From positions 38,994,445-39,058,444 of the forward strand of contig JAVGWX010000006.1 of the NCBI GenBank assembly GCA_036924085.1: a stretch of 64,000 nt of DNA, written 5' to 3'. Shown piece after piece: positions 54,640-64,000 of the stretch. The position numbers and the translations under genes were made by a program. Below the pieces are notes generated by a model. It did not search any database. It was not told the DNA's origin and was given only the letters and a program-made list of their open reading frames with translations. The stretch's first letter is position 1, and each line of letters opens with the position of its first letter. The stretch is from Ariolimax columbianus. Its lineage: Eukaryota; Mollusca; Gastropoda; Stylommatophora; Arionidae.

Positions 54640-55200
54640 GTCACCTATAGAACCTTTCACAAATGATGAAGTTCGATGAACAATTGAGAATGCAAGTGGA
54701 CTGTACGGCAATCTCATCACAACGATGAAAAGGTGAAAGCTGACTTGGTATGGCCACATCTCGAGGTCCAGGAGCTTTGCAAATATGATACTATAAGATG
54801 GGGACGGCGTGGACTAGTGGTTAAGTGACACGGCTCACAATCCGAAGGTCCTGGGTTCGATCTCCATCACAGCACCGGCCGTTACCCCGGGGAAGCACAT
54901 CCTTTGAAAACGCAGGAGGAAGAAGACTCTTACATAAAATGCATGGTGAAGTCGGATGCACTGGGCCGACAGGCGCAAAATAAAAACCACAGTGCAACGC
55001 ATACCGCCTTGGAGAATTGAGAAATAAGGCAAACGCAAACAAAATACTACAAGATATAGTACACAGCAAGCGAAGGCAGGGATATCCGAGAAAACATTGG
55101 GAAGACATCTATCAATGGACAAATCTACAACCCGAGGAGGCACAAAAATCAACCGCAGAGAGAGATAGCTCAGGATTCTGGAGATGTCAGCAGGGGTTCC
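54640..55200 (+). pseudogene. LINE-T-like C-terminal fragment split by SINE-A
   Basis: Left of the SINE the plus strand encodes text like ADLVWPHLEVQELC (frame-broken). To its right it reads KILQDIVHSKRRQGYPRKHW, then EDIYQWTNLQPEEAQKSTAE: an end like GKR.GRP...W followed by an acidic tail. The two halves join across the SINE. Truncated and inactive. Confidence 0.65.
54800..55043 (+). mobile_element. SINE-A copy 5, full length, inside a LINE
   Basis: The 244-bp element starts at ggggacggcgtggactagtg. A 12-bp target-site duplication flanks it with one mismatch: ATACTATAAGAT (54788-54799) and ATACTACAAGAT (55044-55055). It fixes the family's true ends. Confidence 0.93.
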
Positions 55201-55204
55201 CCAA

Positions 55205-55745
55205 TGACCTCAAGAGGTCATGGGATGAACTGAACTTCTTCATTTATCAAGGTCCCGGTTTCTCTTATAAATGACACCGTTGTTTATAAGGCTGTTTTAT
55301 CTCCATACAGCTTTTGTCTCATATCTGTCTCGTAAGGCCAGGTCCTCTCTTTTCCTGTGAGAGCATGGAGCTTTGTAGGATGTGTTCCACAGTCATGGTA
55401 TGCTCCTCACATGGACACGTTATCTGTCCCAATCCTCATTTTGTTGTAAATATGGCCCTTGAGTCTGTTATGCCCAGTTTTCAGTCTGAAGATGATGACT
55501 TGCTCTTCTCTAGTTAAATTAAAGTAGCTGTCTTCTTTTCGGAGGTCGGGATGTGGATCCGCTAATTTTCAGGTCTGTTTGTGGTGATGCTCCTCCAGAC
55601 TTTACTAGTTTGTCTGCAGCTTCATTGGCTTCAATGTTGCAGTGGGATATCATCCACTGTATGACCAAACCTATGTGTTCTACTAAGAGCTGTGTCAGGG
55701 AGAACATACACTGCTCGAGACCTGGACGAATTGAACTGAAGTAAA
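55205..55745 (-). pseudogene. LINE-J fragment: RNase H end and C-terminus
   Basis: The minus strand encodes EHIGLVIQWMISHC and EANEAADKLVKSGGA (the last RNase H acidic residue sits in EAADK), then after a stop VIIFRLKTGHNRLKGHIYNK and the MRIG/CG-type region. This is the closest relative of 4425-4860. Frames are interrupted. Confidence 0.78.
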
Positions 55746-55749
55746 AATA

Positions 55750-55860
55750 TTCTTCTTTTCTATGTTCATCCTCAAAAGGATGTTTTTTACACTTTGTCGT
55801 AGTTTACAGCGAGGCTGCTATGTCTGCACATTTCGGCCCGACAAATCCAATGTCAGCAAG
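55750..55860 (+). repeat. rep-B' 5' fragment
   Basis: tctatgttcatcctcaaaag to cgacaaatccaatgtcagca: only the first third of the element. Confidence 0.65.
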
Positions 55861-57656
55861 TAAAGATATAATTCACTGGAGTGCTTTTTATGTCCCTTTT
55901 TAACCATACTACCCACTACTATACACACAATAAATAGTTTATTATAATTTAGCATGCCAACATCACAAATTATTTAAATGTTTGGTATAGAGAGATTCGA
56001 TTATTAAAATTGCATTACAAGTAATGGAGCTGCTAGAAAAGTTTCATTTAACGTTAACACTACAAACAAAGCAATATGTTAACAGTTAAGTAATAAACTA
56101 TACCTGTATATTTTATTATTAATATAATTAAATATTGTTTATAAATGCATGCCATCACAAAGTACCTCATTTAATTGATAAACCATATAAAAAATATTTG
56201 ATTTTACATATATAAAAATATTCCAAATTGTATTTGCAACATTAGTAAATGTTGCAACCAAAATAAGAGGTATGCATTTAAATAGACTTGCCCAATGTAT
56301 TCAAATGTCTTGTAAAAAATATCTTTTGTAAATTAATAAATAATACCACAAAACAAAATTGTTAAAAATTAAAAGTAACAAGACTCTTATCCCTCATAAA
56401 TTTACCATTATAATAGTTTGATAAATTCACAATAAATTGCTTTAAAAACAGCAGCAATAACTGCTTTTAAAAATATACATATTGTCCATAAATGCCATCT
56501 GGAAGAAAAGGGTACATGCATTTGATGGAGAAGTAATTATGTTGGAAATATAAATGAATATTAAAGTATGAAGTTGTGTCTTCTTTGGATAGACATTGTC
56601 AAGTAAATATAACTGACTTTTCCTATTCCCATGATAGCTAGTTTTAATTTATTTTCTCTGTGTCAGATAGTGGAATGAATAAGTGTGTTTCTTCTATTTG
56701 TCATGCTTTCCAATACCAACCAGAAAGAACACATAGTCTGAGGTTATCTGTATCTCTATTTAACTTGTCTAGCAATGAAATTGGTTTTAATAGCACCAAA
56801 TTAAATTGCTCGTCCCCCAAAATCTACTTCTATAATTTTTTTTAAATATGAAACTAACTGAAGACTTGTGATCTTTTATACAATGTATGACCAAACTTCG
56901 TTTGTCTATGCAAATATATCCCTGAAAAATTACTCTGTACAAAGGCCACATACAATTCAAGTTAGATGGCTAAGAGGAAGAGGAAATGCTGTAGTAATTG
57001 CACTTAACGGCAGTTCAATAAATTTGTACTTAAAAAGGTGTACAATATCTTTGGTGGCTGGTATGCAGTATTTGTTCATTCAGCTTTTGTTCATTCAGCT
57101 TTTGTTCGATTCAGTAATACAATATTTTGATATCATGAACTGTTTTTCCCCAGCATACTGCATATGAGTGACATTATCATATATTAATGAGCTGTACTTT
57201 AAAAATGAGAAGTGATTTACTCTGTAGATTAAAACTACAATGTAAACTGATATAACTTGACAAAGTGTGGCAAAATATGAAATTATATTAATGGTAGAAA
57301 GACATGATATACAAGATGGGAGAAGCATAAATAAGATTTACCAAAATTGTCACATTATTTTTATCTTTCAAGAGTCATGTCATTGAATTAACAAAAATAA
57401 TTATGAAATAATTGTTGACAGAAAATAGCAGTAAATTATAGTTATTGTTTTTCACATTGTTGGCATCTGCCAGGGAGATTTATAGAACTTAGAAATAAGT
57501 GCTATGTAGTGTGCATGATAGATTTTTCACCACTGACAACTTGGTTCAGACCACTGTCTCCATACTGAGACCAGTGTCCTAACCTAACCAATTGGTCACC
57601 AGCTCCTCGGCAGAAAATAACGTTAACTTATAACAAATAACAATTGTTTTAAAAGA
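55861..57656 (-). other. AT-rich, repeat-poor DNA; probable 3' UTR of the ENTREP-like gene
   Basis: Unlike most of the window, this 1.8 kb holds no copy of any repeat family I defined. It lies directly downstream of the stop codon at 57657. Minus-strand AATAAA signals (plus-strand tttatt) occur at 56648-56653, 56112-56117 and 55938-55943, giving possible 3' UTRs of about 1.0-1.7 kb. The small frames here are not credible genes. Confidence 0.5.
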
Positions 57657-60600
57657 TTACAGTAGCACAGAAAACAATGGCCTGCCATTTCTTCCTTGTA
57701 AGTTCTGCTGGTTGGCTTGTTGCGGTAGCTGTGGAGGTTGTTGCAACTGTTGTTGCATTTGTTGATGTTGTGATTCAATGTTTTGCTGTAGCTGATGCTG
57801 TTGCTGCCTTCGTTGGTGCAGCTGGACTCCAAGCCTTGGCTGCTGAGGTTGAAGAGGGTAGTGTTGTAAGAGATGGTTATGGGACAGTGCCAATGACTGT
57901 GGTTGCTGCCCTGGAAGGTTCCCAAGGTAAGAGCTTAAAGGCAGAGGGTTTATAGAGTTTGCATTTGCAGAACTTGTGGAAGATGCTTCATTTGATCTAT
58001 TCCTTGACTGCCTATCAGCTGCAAGTCCTGAAATACCGTGACAAATCCCACTAAAAGCACCCGACAATGGCATGCTTGAAGGTCTGACAGTTCTAGCAGA
58101 TGTTTCTACAGCCCTGCGACACAACTGCGAGTTCAGCAGTTCCTCACGTCTGTTCTGCAGCAGAGATTGGTTGCCTCCCATTCTGCGAGAGTGCCAGCGA
58201 GATGTAGAAACACTATTAACTTGAGTGCTTGCTTCTCTAACAGAAGAAACTGTGGTGCTGCTGAGCACAGCCGCTGCTGAAGCTGGTACTTGTTGAGGAC
58301 AGACAAGAGCAGTCTCACAAATGCTGTCATTATTCAGTTTTGCAGGTGTTGCAAGAACAGCTTCAGCACCAGTTCCAAAAAGGGAAACTGGTAATGCTAG
58401 GGACTTTAGTGCCAAAACGGATGGTGATGATGATTGTACAGAGGAAGACACAAGATTTTTGACTGGGCAAACATGAGGAGACTGCTTGGAAGATATGCTT
58501 GTCTCAGAAGATATTTCTTTTCCCAGTGAAGTGCATGTAATCTCTAGTTTGGAATCCGCAAATGGAATCATTTTTGATGGTAATTTCTTTTCTGATTCAT
58601 TTGAGGCACTTTCACAGTGATTGTATGATAAAAATAGGTGTATGTTTTTCAGTGACATATCTATTTTGCTGTCATCTTCAGTAATATCTCCATTGTTTTT
58701 TACATCCTTTGGTATTGCTCCTTGTTCAATGTACTTGCTTGTAGGACCTGAGATTGAATCAAAGTTTCTTGGTGCTGTATTTGTGTTAATATATATGTGA
58801 GGGGATGAGTTCTGGGGTTCACAACCATCATCATCTAGATGAAATAGAGGACTTTGAGTAGTTGGTGGACAAATGTCGCTAGGACATAATGCAGAGGAAG
58901 CTCCACATACTGGTCTGAATGCTGAAACAGTGGATCCAAAATTGTTTTGTAGCAACTGTGGAGATGTGTTGGATACAGGAGACGAAACCGTTACCTTCTT
59001 TACTGGGACTGCAGATCTGGCCTGGTTTTCCTTTTCGCTTGTCGGAGCTAATGTTGCATTTATAGATATTGTAGGTAAGTCTGATGATGAAGACTTAGAC
59101 AGGTGATTCATAATTGCAGTTTCAGCATTTCTATCAGCACACTTAAGGTTTTCATAGCAGGGACCATTCTCATAAAAATTCTCCTGTAGTGGATGAGGAA
59201 TGGGGACATCTTTTTTTGCTACAGGCTCAACGCCATGTGAAACAGACAAAAGACGTTGACAGTCCTTCTGGTGAAGTGGCTGGGTATTAATATAACTTAG
59301 TACAAGCCTATTCGATCTCCGTGAATCTTTTCTAATAATCATTGCCCCTGCTTCTCCACTACAAGATGCCTCATTTGTTACACACTTTTTGTGATCATTG
59401 GAAGAAATCAGAAAATCAGTATGTCTTTCTGAAGCGTGTTCACCATCAGACACTCTACATGATGATGCTGTGTCAGAATGATGCTCACATAATGATTTCA
59501 CGTTTGTTTTTTTATGCTGCTCAGAGTTCTGAGGAGTACAGTGACTTTCTGGTATATGCATGTTCTGAGTTTCAGCCACAGGAACAGTATGTGCTCCCTC
59601 TTCACTGAGAACAGCAGCATTATAGCTGTGAGCATCAGTGCTGGAAGAATTTTCCGTATCAGATTCATCCCCACTGTCCGAATGTGAGCCAGGTATGGCA
59701 TTTGATGATGCTTCCACGGCTTCATATGGAGGAAGGTCTTCCTCGTCAAACTCTGTTGGAAGATGGATCTTTGGGGAGGTAGTGACAGGATTTCCAGAAA
59801 GCCTTGTCTGAATGTGAATTTGTGAGAATGGTCTGCTAGATAATTGTGTAAGTGGAACAATGTTAAGTCTTTCTCTTTCTTTACTATCACCTCTCACCTC
59901 CCTGGCTTGACCAGAACTTCTGTTGCCATTTCTTCTATCAGGAAGGTAATGAACACCACAAGGAGATAGTACATTAGTATTGTTACTTCTAGGATCTAGT
60001 TGACTATGTCTTTGTCTGCGACAATGAGAAATAGAACTTGGCTGCTCTGTTACGGAGTGTTTATGACATCGTCTATATTCAATTTGGACCCTGTTTCCCA
60101 CATTATCAGAGTGTCTGCGAGATGCACCACTAGCATTCAGCGGTGTTCTGCTGTTGGTTGATCTGATATTGCTACTGTTAATTGCCCCACCTCTAAGAGT
60201 GTTATGTGGTCTAACTGTACCAGATAGAATGTTCCTGTTATTATTGTGGCACTTTGGTTTGTCATGATGCTCAAAGACAAGGTATTTACAGCACACAATC
60301 ACAGCGAGGATACTTCCAGAAAGGCAGAATACAGCATTTACAAGCAGTGAAGCATGAATTAGATTTGATGCTCTTTTGTTATAATCCGTTGAACCAAGGT
60401 GACTGTAGAATCCACTACTTAAAGAAAGTCCTCCAGCAGATAATATCAGCATTATAAGTGAAGTAAACACAGCAAAAACCGAAAATACACAAAATGTCTT
60501 CACACTAGCCTGTGACCTCAACTGAGAAACAAATACAGCTGTTAGACCTGATGCCAGAATTATGGCCCCACCCCACATGCCTGTTCCAGCGTAGTGTCCC

Positions 60601-60728
60601 CATGATTGTGTGACAAATGCTATAATAGAAATGATCATACTAGCCAGGCCCAGAAGGGACAAAATTATTCCTAATATAAATACTTTTGAGAAAGGAAAGT
60701 CTGTGCGCATTTTCCAATGTAGTGACAT
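57657..60728 (-). CDS. CD20-like four-span membrane protein with PPxY motif, ENTREP/FAM189-like
   Basis: One uninterrupted frame of 1023 codons. Four hydrophobic spans lie at about residues 15-38, 52-70, 77-97 and 124-148. The first hairpin carries a GTGMWGG turn, typical of the CD20/MS4A-like fold, and Cys-Cys at 146-147 follows the last span (possible palmitoylation). The rest is a long Ser/Asn-rich cytoplasmic tail with DLPPYEAVE (331-339; a PPxY motif that would bind WW domains of Nedd4-type ubiquitin ligases), an acidic Ser/Asp stretch (350-368) and a Gln-rich C-terminus (about 938-1010). Vertebrate ENTREP/FAM189 proteins share four spans plus PY motifs and recruit ITCH at endosomes; that role here is inference. 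In-frame stops 36-42 bases before the ATG and A at -3 support the start. No intron is visible, which is unusual for this family. Alternative: another CD20-like family. Confidence 0.85.
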   Translation of the reverse strand: MSLHWKMRTDFPFSKVFILGIILSLLGLASMIISIIAFVTQSWGHYAGTGMWGGAIILASGLTAVFVSQLRSQASVKTFCVFSVFAVFTSLIMLILSAGGLSLSSGFYSHLGSTDYNKRASNLIHASLLVNAVFCLSGSILAVIVCCKYLVFEHHDKPKCHNNNRNILSGTVRPHNTLRGGAINSSNIRSTNSRTPLNASGASRRHSDNVGNRVQIEYRRCHKHSVTEQPSSISHCRRQRHSQLDPRSNNTNVLSPCGVHYLPDRRNGNRSSGQAREVRGDSKERERLNIVPLTQLSSRPFSQIHIQTRLSGNPVTTSPKIHLPTEFDEEDLPPYEAVEASSNAIPGSHSDSGDESDTENSSSTDAHSYNAAVLSEEGAHTVPVAETQNMHIPESHCTPQNSEQHKKTNVKSLCEHHSDTASSCRVSDGEHASERHTDFLISSNDHKKCVTNEASCSGEAGAMIIRKDSRRSNRLVLSYINTQPLHQKDCQRLLSVSHGVEPVAKKDVPIPHPLQENFYENGPCYENLKCADRNAETAIMNHLSKSSSSDLPTISINATLAPTSEKENQARSAVPVKKVTVSSPVSNTSPQLLQNNFGSTVSAFRPVCGASSALCPSDICPPTTQSPLFHLDDDGCEPQNSSPHIYINTNTAPRNFDSISGPTSKYIEQGAIPKDVKNNGDITEDDSKIDMSLKNIHLFLSYNHCESASNESEKKLPSKMIPFADSKLEITCTSLGKEISSETSISSKQSPHVCPVKNLVSSSVQSSSPSVLALKSLALPVSLFGTGAEAVLATPAKLNNDSICETALVCPQQVPASAAAVLSSTTVSSVREASTQVNSVSTSRWHSRRMGGNQSLLQNRREELLNSQLCRRAVETSARTVRPSSMPLSGAFSGICHGISGLAADRQSRNRSNEASSTSSANANSINPLPLSSYLGNLPGQQPQSLALSHNHLLQHYPLQPQQPRLGVQLHQRRQQQHQLQQNIESQHQQMQQQLQQPPQLPQQANQQNLQGRNGRPLFSVLL

Positions 60729-61414
60729 TGTTTTATGAAAAATATGTTTCCAATAAGGAGTTAACTATCAATGGTATCACAACAGTTTCGTCGTTGTAGG
60801 TGTAGGACCTATCACACAGCAGAGAGCAGTATTTTTGAAACCTCAATCCAGTCCAGATGCCTGTGTCTGATTCGGTGACTCAAGTGACTGTGTGCACATT
60901 TGCTCTGTAGTAAATTTATCACTTGATGAGATCACAAGATTCACACTGACGCATCACTCAGTGATTATCATCACATAAAAAGCCACTATCTATAATTAAA
61001 ATCTAAATTAAAATATGTAGTTACAATGACAGATCAAAATGCTCTTCCATTTCATGTTTGTAGTTGCCATTTATTTAATTATAACTGAACTGAAAACACA
61101 ATTTCCTAACGAAAAATCGTTGATGAGTAAATCGTATACCACTGCTAAAATATACTATTTGTCCAAAACCAAATAAATTGTAAACTATCTGTCCGCATAG
61201 TTTTCATCATGTCTAGGTTACAGATAGGCGACAGTCGGGCAGGCAACAAATGCAACAAGCACACATTATAAATTCCAATAACAGTAGTTGCCATTTTTGG
61301 CACAGGCTGATCTTATCCCCAGGTCGCAAAACTGAAGCATTCCATTGGCTAGAATAGAATAGCAGCTTAACAAAGTGAAAAAATTGCATACGGATTTGGG
61401 TTTTTGGTTTTCGC
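60729..61414 (-). promoter_or_regulatory. 5' flank of the ENTREP-like gene
   Basis: About 690 bp without any listed repeat, between the start codon and the first rep-C copy. It should hold the promoter and 5' UTR, or a splice acceptor if a 5' non-coding exon exists. I could not identify a convincing TATA box or initiator. Confidence 0.35.
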
Positions 61415-61690
61415 TGCCCAAAACATTATGGTCCACATAACACCTCGAAGTCGTCCCTGGAAACGAATTGTTCTTATTGGCAGTTTAGTTAACGAGGTGG
61501 GGGATCGTAGTGATCCCCTAAATAGGGAGCAACACGCAGATGAAGCCAAGCATACCATAACCACCTGGAGGATCTCGGTCCACCTTCATCGGCACCCTCG
61601 GGATGTGAGGAAAGCTACTGCAACCCGCCACTAAATGTCCTTTACAGGGCGCACAAAAAAGTCAACTTACTAATTGTGAGCATTCACAAT
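61415..61690 (-). repeat. rep-C copy
   Basis: ccacataacacctcgaagtc start, ggggatcgtagtgatcccct, aagcataccataaccacctg and ttacagggcgcacaaaaaag. Minus orientation, without the 37-bp unit. Confidence 0.8.
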
Positions 61691-61954
61691 AACCACCAAA
61701 AAAAAAAGCTGACGTTTCGTAAATGGAACTGATTGTCAAAGCAATGGTGCATGGCATCATTTAATGCTAATGTCCTCTTCTTAAGTGGAATACTTATACC
61801 GTTGTTCAGTACTTCTGTGCTGCATTCTGGACAATTATATATATTCAATACGATCATTACTTCTGTCTTCTTGCTATCTGGGTAGTCCTTATTTAAATTA
61901 ATTTATTATGTTGCCAGCTTTAGTGAGGAGAACTAATTATTCGTTGATATCCAC

Positions 61955-62300
61955 TGCTTCTTCTTCGCTCATTCTCAGTTTCTCTTACAAAAGGCCATTG
62001 TTGTTTGAAAGCCGTTTTTGTTCCCGTCTGAACAGCTGTTGTTTCTCACCTGTCTCACGATGCCTATGTTAGTGTGCAACCTTGTAGGATGTCTTCCAAG
62101 TGGACATTTATCATATGCCCTAATCTATTTGTTGTTGTAAAGATGGTCATTGAATGTATTATATCAAGTTTTTGTCTCAAGATGACGAGTTGCGTCTTCT
62201 CTAGTCAATCATGGTATTCGTTTTCATGCTGGTCAGCTTTAATGATAATTCACTGGAGGTGTGCTTTAATTATGGTCTTTACCTCGTTATGCGTAATGCC
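61955..62300 (-). pseudogene. LINE-J fragment
   Basis: It aligns with 4425-4860 and 55250-55500 (tctcttacaaaaggcc; gttgtttctcacctgtctca; gtcattgaatgtatt). Minus reading gives an ITHNEVKTIIKAHL stretch at 62250-62300, like the one at 4940. Heavily decayed. Confidence 0.65.
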
Positions 62301-62364
62301 CAGGTCCGTGGGGTGGGGGTGGGGGTTAATCCCCATTTTTCTAGTCTTTCTGTAGCTGAAATGC

Positions 62365-62560
62365 CTTTCATGTGCGCAACCAGCGACGCATCCTCGGTAT
62401 CCGGTAGTTCGATCACGCCGTAATGTCGAGGTGTCTGCAAAGACTAGTCTTGCCTCCATCTCGAAAACTCTGGTCCACCGTCGCTTGTCTGTGTTTTCTC
62501 ACGTGGTCCGACTAGATCGGGAAGTTCCGGCTCACCAGATAATGTCTAAGTCAGCTAATT
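62365..62560 (+). pseudogene. LINE C-terminal remnant
   Basis: The plus strand encodes HRRLSVFSHVVRLDREVPAH, a form of the LINE tail motif (RRL.LFGHV.RL..EVPA). About 60 residues remain. The family is not assignable. Confidence 0.5.
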
Positions 62561-62569
62561 GTAACAATG

Positions 62570-62885
62570 GTCTCCAGCTTGAGACGCCGCCTCCGTTCTA
62601 CATGGTTCCGACAGATAGCAGTCTCTCCTTCGAGAACACACCTCTGCATTTGTCAATATGTTCCTCTATGTAGTTCCAAGGATGGATCGTCTGCGCCGTA
62701 GATGAAAGCCTTTGCTCTTATTTGGCGTAGGTTGTTCACTTTCCGATAACGTATAGGAACGTGTTGACGACACACACATTGCAAACCGTGGACTTGATTT
62801 TATAAGTTTCTGGCTTTTCTAAACACGCGCCGTGAGACGAGCAAATGTGGCAGCACATTACATGCGTATAGCTTTTATTTCTAGG
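62570..62885 (-). pseudogene. LINE-R fragment
   Basis: It aligns with 30480-30700 on the minus strand (gttccaaggatggatcgtct; tggcgtaggttgttcac; cacattgcaaaccgtgg). Post-catalytic reverse transcriptase region, decayed. A poly-C run lies beyond it at 62896-62911. Confidence 0.62.
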
Positions 62886-62974
62886 GTACCTGTACCCCCC
62901 CCCCCCCCCCCTTTCAGCTCGCTATCTTTCTAATTATGATTATTCTGCTCTTGACTTTAAAAAAATGTTTTTCA

Positions 62975-63150
62975 AATCTAGTTTTCCCCTCTTTGATCCC
63001 CGTTCTCTCAACCTGGCTGCACGGGTGCAGTTTGTTTCTGTTTCCAAGGCCACCGTTTCGAAGCTGAAAAAATCTTGGCCAGCTCTGATTCGTTGACCAT
63101 GACGCAAGCAGCCAAAAATTAGTCTGTCAGCTCATTCACTGTTACGGATT
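62975..63150 (+). repeat. rep-B' copy, 5'-truncated
   Basis: tttgatccccgttctctcaa, ggctgcacgggtgcagtttg, tttccaaggc and cagctcattcactgtt: the second half of the B' pattern. Confidence 0.6.
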
Positions 63151-63369
63151 TGACTCCATTTTACGCGTGTGTGTAATCAATGTACATGAGCCATTTGTCA
63201 TTATTAGACTCTTCATTTGAACTTACTTCTCACCCTGCTGAAATGTGTGATGGTCTCTGCGTGTCTTCATATTATCAATTCCTGTGAACTGTGCATATAA
63301 GTTGTGAATGTTCTCGCTGCTTCTTTGATTACACGTATATCTTGGTTTTGGGTTATATTTTTTTATTTA
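63151..63369. other. No recognisable feature
   Basis: Short interval. It ends in the T-rich run that is the reversed tail of the next SINE. Confidence 0.3.
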
Positions 63370-63612
63370 TTTATTTTTTTTTTTGCGTTCGCCTTATTTC
63401 TCTATTCCCCATGGCGGCGTGCGTTGCACTACGGTTTTTATTTTGCACCTGTCGGCCCAGTGTATCCGACCTCGACATGCATTTTATGTAAGGGTCTGCT
63501 TCCTCCTTCATTTTCTAAGAGTTTGTTTCCCCCGGGGTAACGGCCGGTGCTGTGATGGGGATCGAACCCAGCACCTTCGGGTGGTGAGCCGTGTCACTTA
63601 ACCACTAATCCC
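63370..63612 (-). mobile_element. SINE-A copy 6, minus strand, small internal deletion in head
   Basis: Reversed tail (poly T), body (gcgttcgccttatttctcta; cggtgctgtgatggggatcg) and head. The A box is damaged: about ten bases (the ggccacgccgt region) are missing at the 5' end, so this copy probably cannot be transcribed from its own promoter. Confidence 0.85.
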
Positions 63613-64000
63613 CTATATATTAATTAATCAGAAGTTATTTTTGGTTGATGTGGACTATACTGCTAACCCGTATTCTAGCACTGGTCTCACATAACCTATG
63701 TATATTTTTATGCCTTTTGTGTATTAAACGAACTCACTGTCTTCCACATTATGACCATTCGTCCTTACTTGTGTTGGATGATTTTTGGATCTGGTTCTCT
63801 CGTGTTCGTCTATGGTCCATCGTTATTCTTATATACGTTGGACTTATGTCTAGGAAGAGAACGTGGACAATTAACTTGTAGGATTACTTCTTGTGATTTG
63901 GAAGAAGATTGTGTAAGTGGTTTTGGATTCATTAATAACAATTTTCCATATCTTTATCCAAGTCTCCGTTTTATTTAGGGATTCTTGTATTCGGTTTTTA
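63613..64000 (+). other. No recognisable gene
   Basis: Two overlapping 75-78-codon frames (63645-63978) show no recognised motif. The window ends here. Confidence 0.3.

Noticed and set aside
57677..57955. Plus-strand frame opposite the gene's Gln-rich end
   Set aside because: Antisense shadow of CAG/CAA-type codons in the real minus-strand gene.
57657..60728. Recent processed retrocopy explanation for the intronless gene
   Set aside because: No poly(A) remnant next to the 3' end and no flanking duplication that I can see. An old retrocopy is still possible.

Overview
This is repeat-dense, gene-poor animal nuclear DNA. It has AT-rich non-coding stretches, several tRNA-derived SINE families with target-site duplications, many decayed LINE copies of at least four kinds, hAT and mariner transposase remnants, and kilobase-scale minisatellite arrays. 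The mix of jockey/I-like, CR1-like and RTE-like LINE fragments with tRNA-SINEs would fit a mollusc, possibly a gastropod. That placement is inference from general resemblance, and nothing here fixes the species.

Only one convincing host gene is visible: an uninterrupted 1023-codon reading frame on the minus strand (57657-60728). It encodes a CD20-like four-membrane-span protein with a PPxY motif and a glutamine-rich C-terminus, most like the ENTREP/FAM189 family. It is followed by about 1.8 kb of AT-rich, repeat-poor DNA that probably holds its 3' UTR.

Working names used below. SINE-A: 244-280 bp, tRNA-like head, at least six copies. SINE-D, SINE-G, SINE-H, SINE-I: single tRNA-like elements. 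rep-B (about 330 bp, plus a diverged form B'): the commonest dispersed repeat. rep-C (about 300 bp): carries a 37-bp tandem unit at one end. rep-E and rep-F: short elements sharing one end; rep-E has a CR1-like tail. LINE-J: jockey/I-like fragments with RNase H and a C-terminal Cys motif. LINE-I: the longest LINE (36.3-40.6 kb). LINE-C: CR1-like 3' ends. LINE-T: RTE-like, with a GKR/GRPRE tail and an ATGATG-rich 3' end. LINE-R: fragments ending in a C2H2-type finger. LINE-K: fragments with a GHTL...QGKR tail.

Layout. 0-7.8 kb: SINE-A, LINE-J, rep-B, rep-C and LINE-C pieces, and a possible piggyBac-like end. 7.8-10.3 kb: a 30-bp/15-bp minisatellite interrupted by a LINE-J fragment. 10.9-12.5 kb: LINE-T, then a rep-C copy whose 37-bp unit has expanded to 11 copies. 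12.5-17.9 kb: a 28-bp satellite with a higher-order pattern. 18-25.9 kb: nested LINEs, inverted repeat pairs and a 117-bp-arm hairpin. 26-29.1 kb: 20-bp minisatellite and a fold-back structure with arms of about 575 bp. 29.5-36.3 kb: 77-bp tandem array, SINE-G, LINE-T nested in LINE-C, hAT remnant. 36.3-40.6 kb: nearly full-length LINE-I with a 951-bp insertion. 41.5-55.7 kb: LINE-R, SINE-D, mariner, LINE-J, more minisatellites and SINEs. 55.9-61.4 kb: the ENTREP-like gene. 61.4-64 kb: rep-C, LINE-J, LINE-R and SINE-A.

The main interest beyond the gene is the transposon archaeology. Two LINE families are nested reciprocally inside each other. Two short elements end in the tail of a resident LINE, suggesting LINE/SINE partnerships. 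The arrays have homogenised cores and decayed edges.
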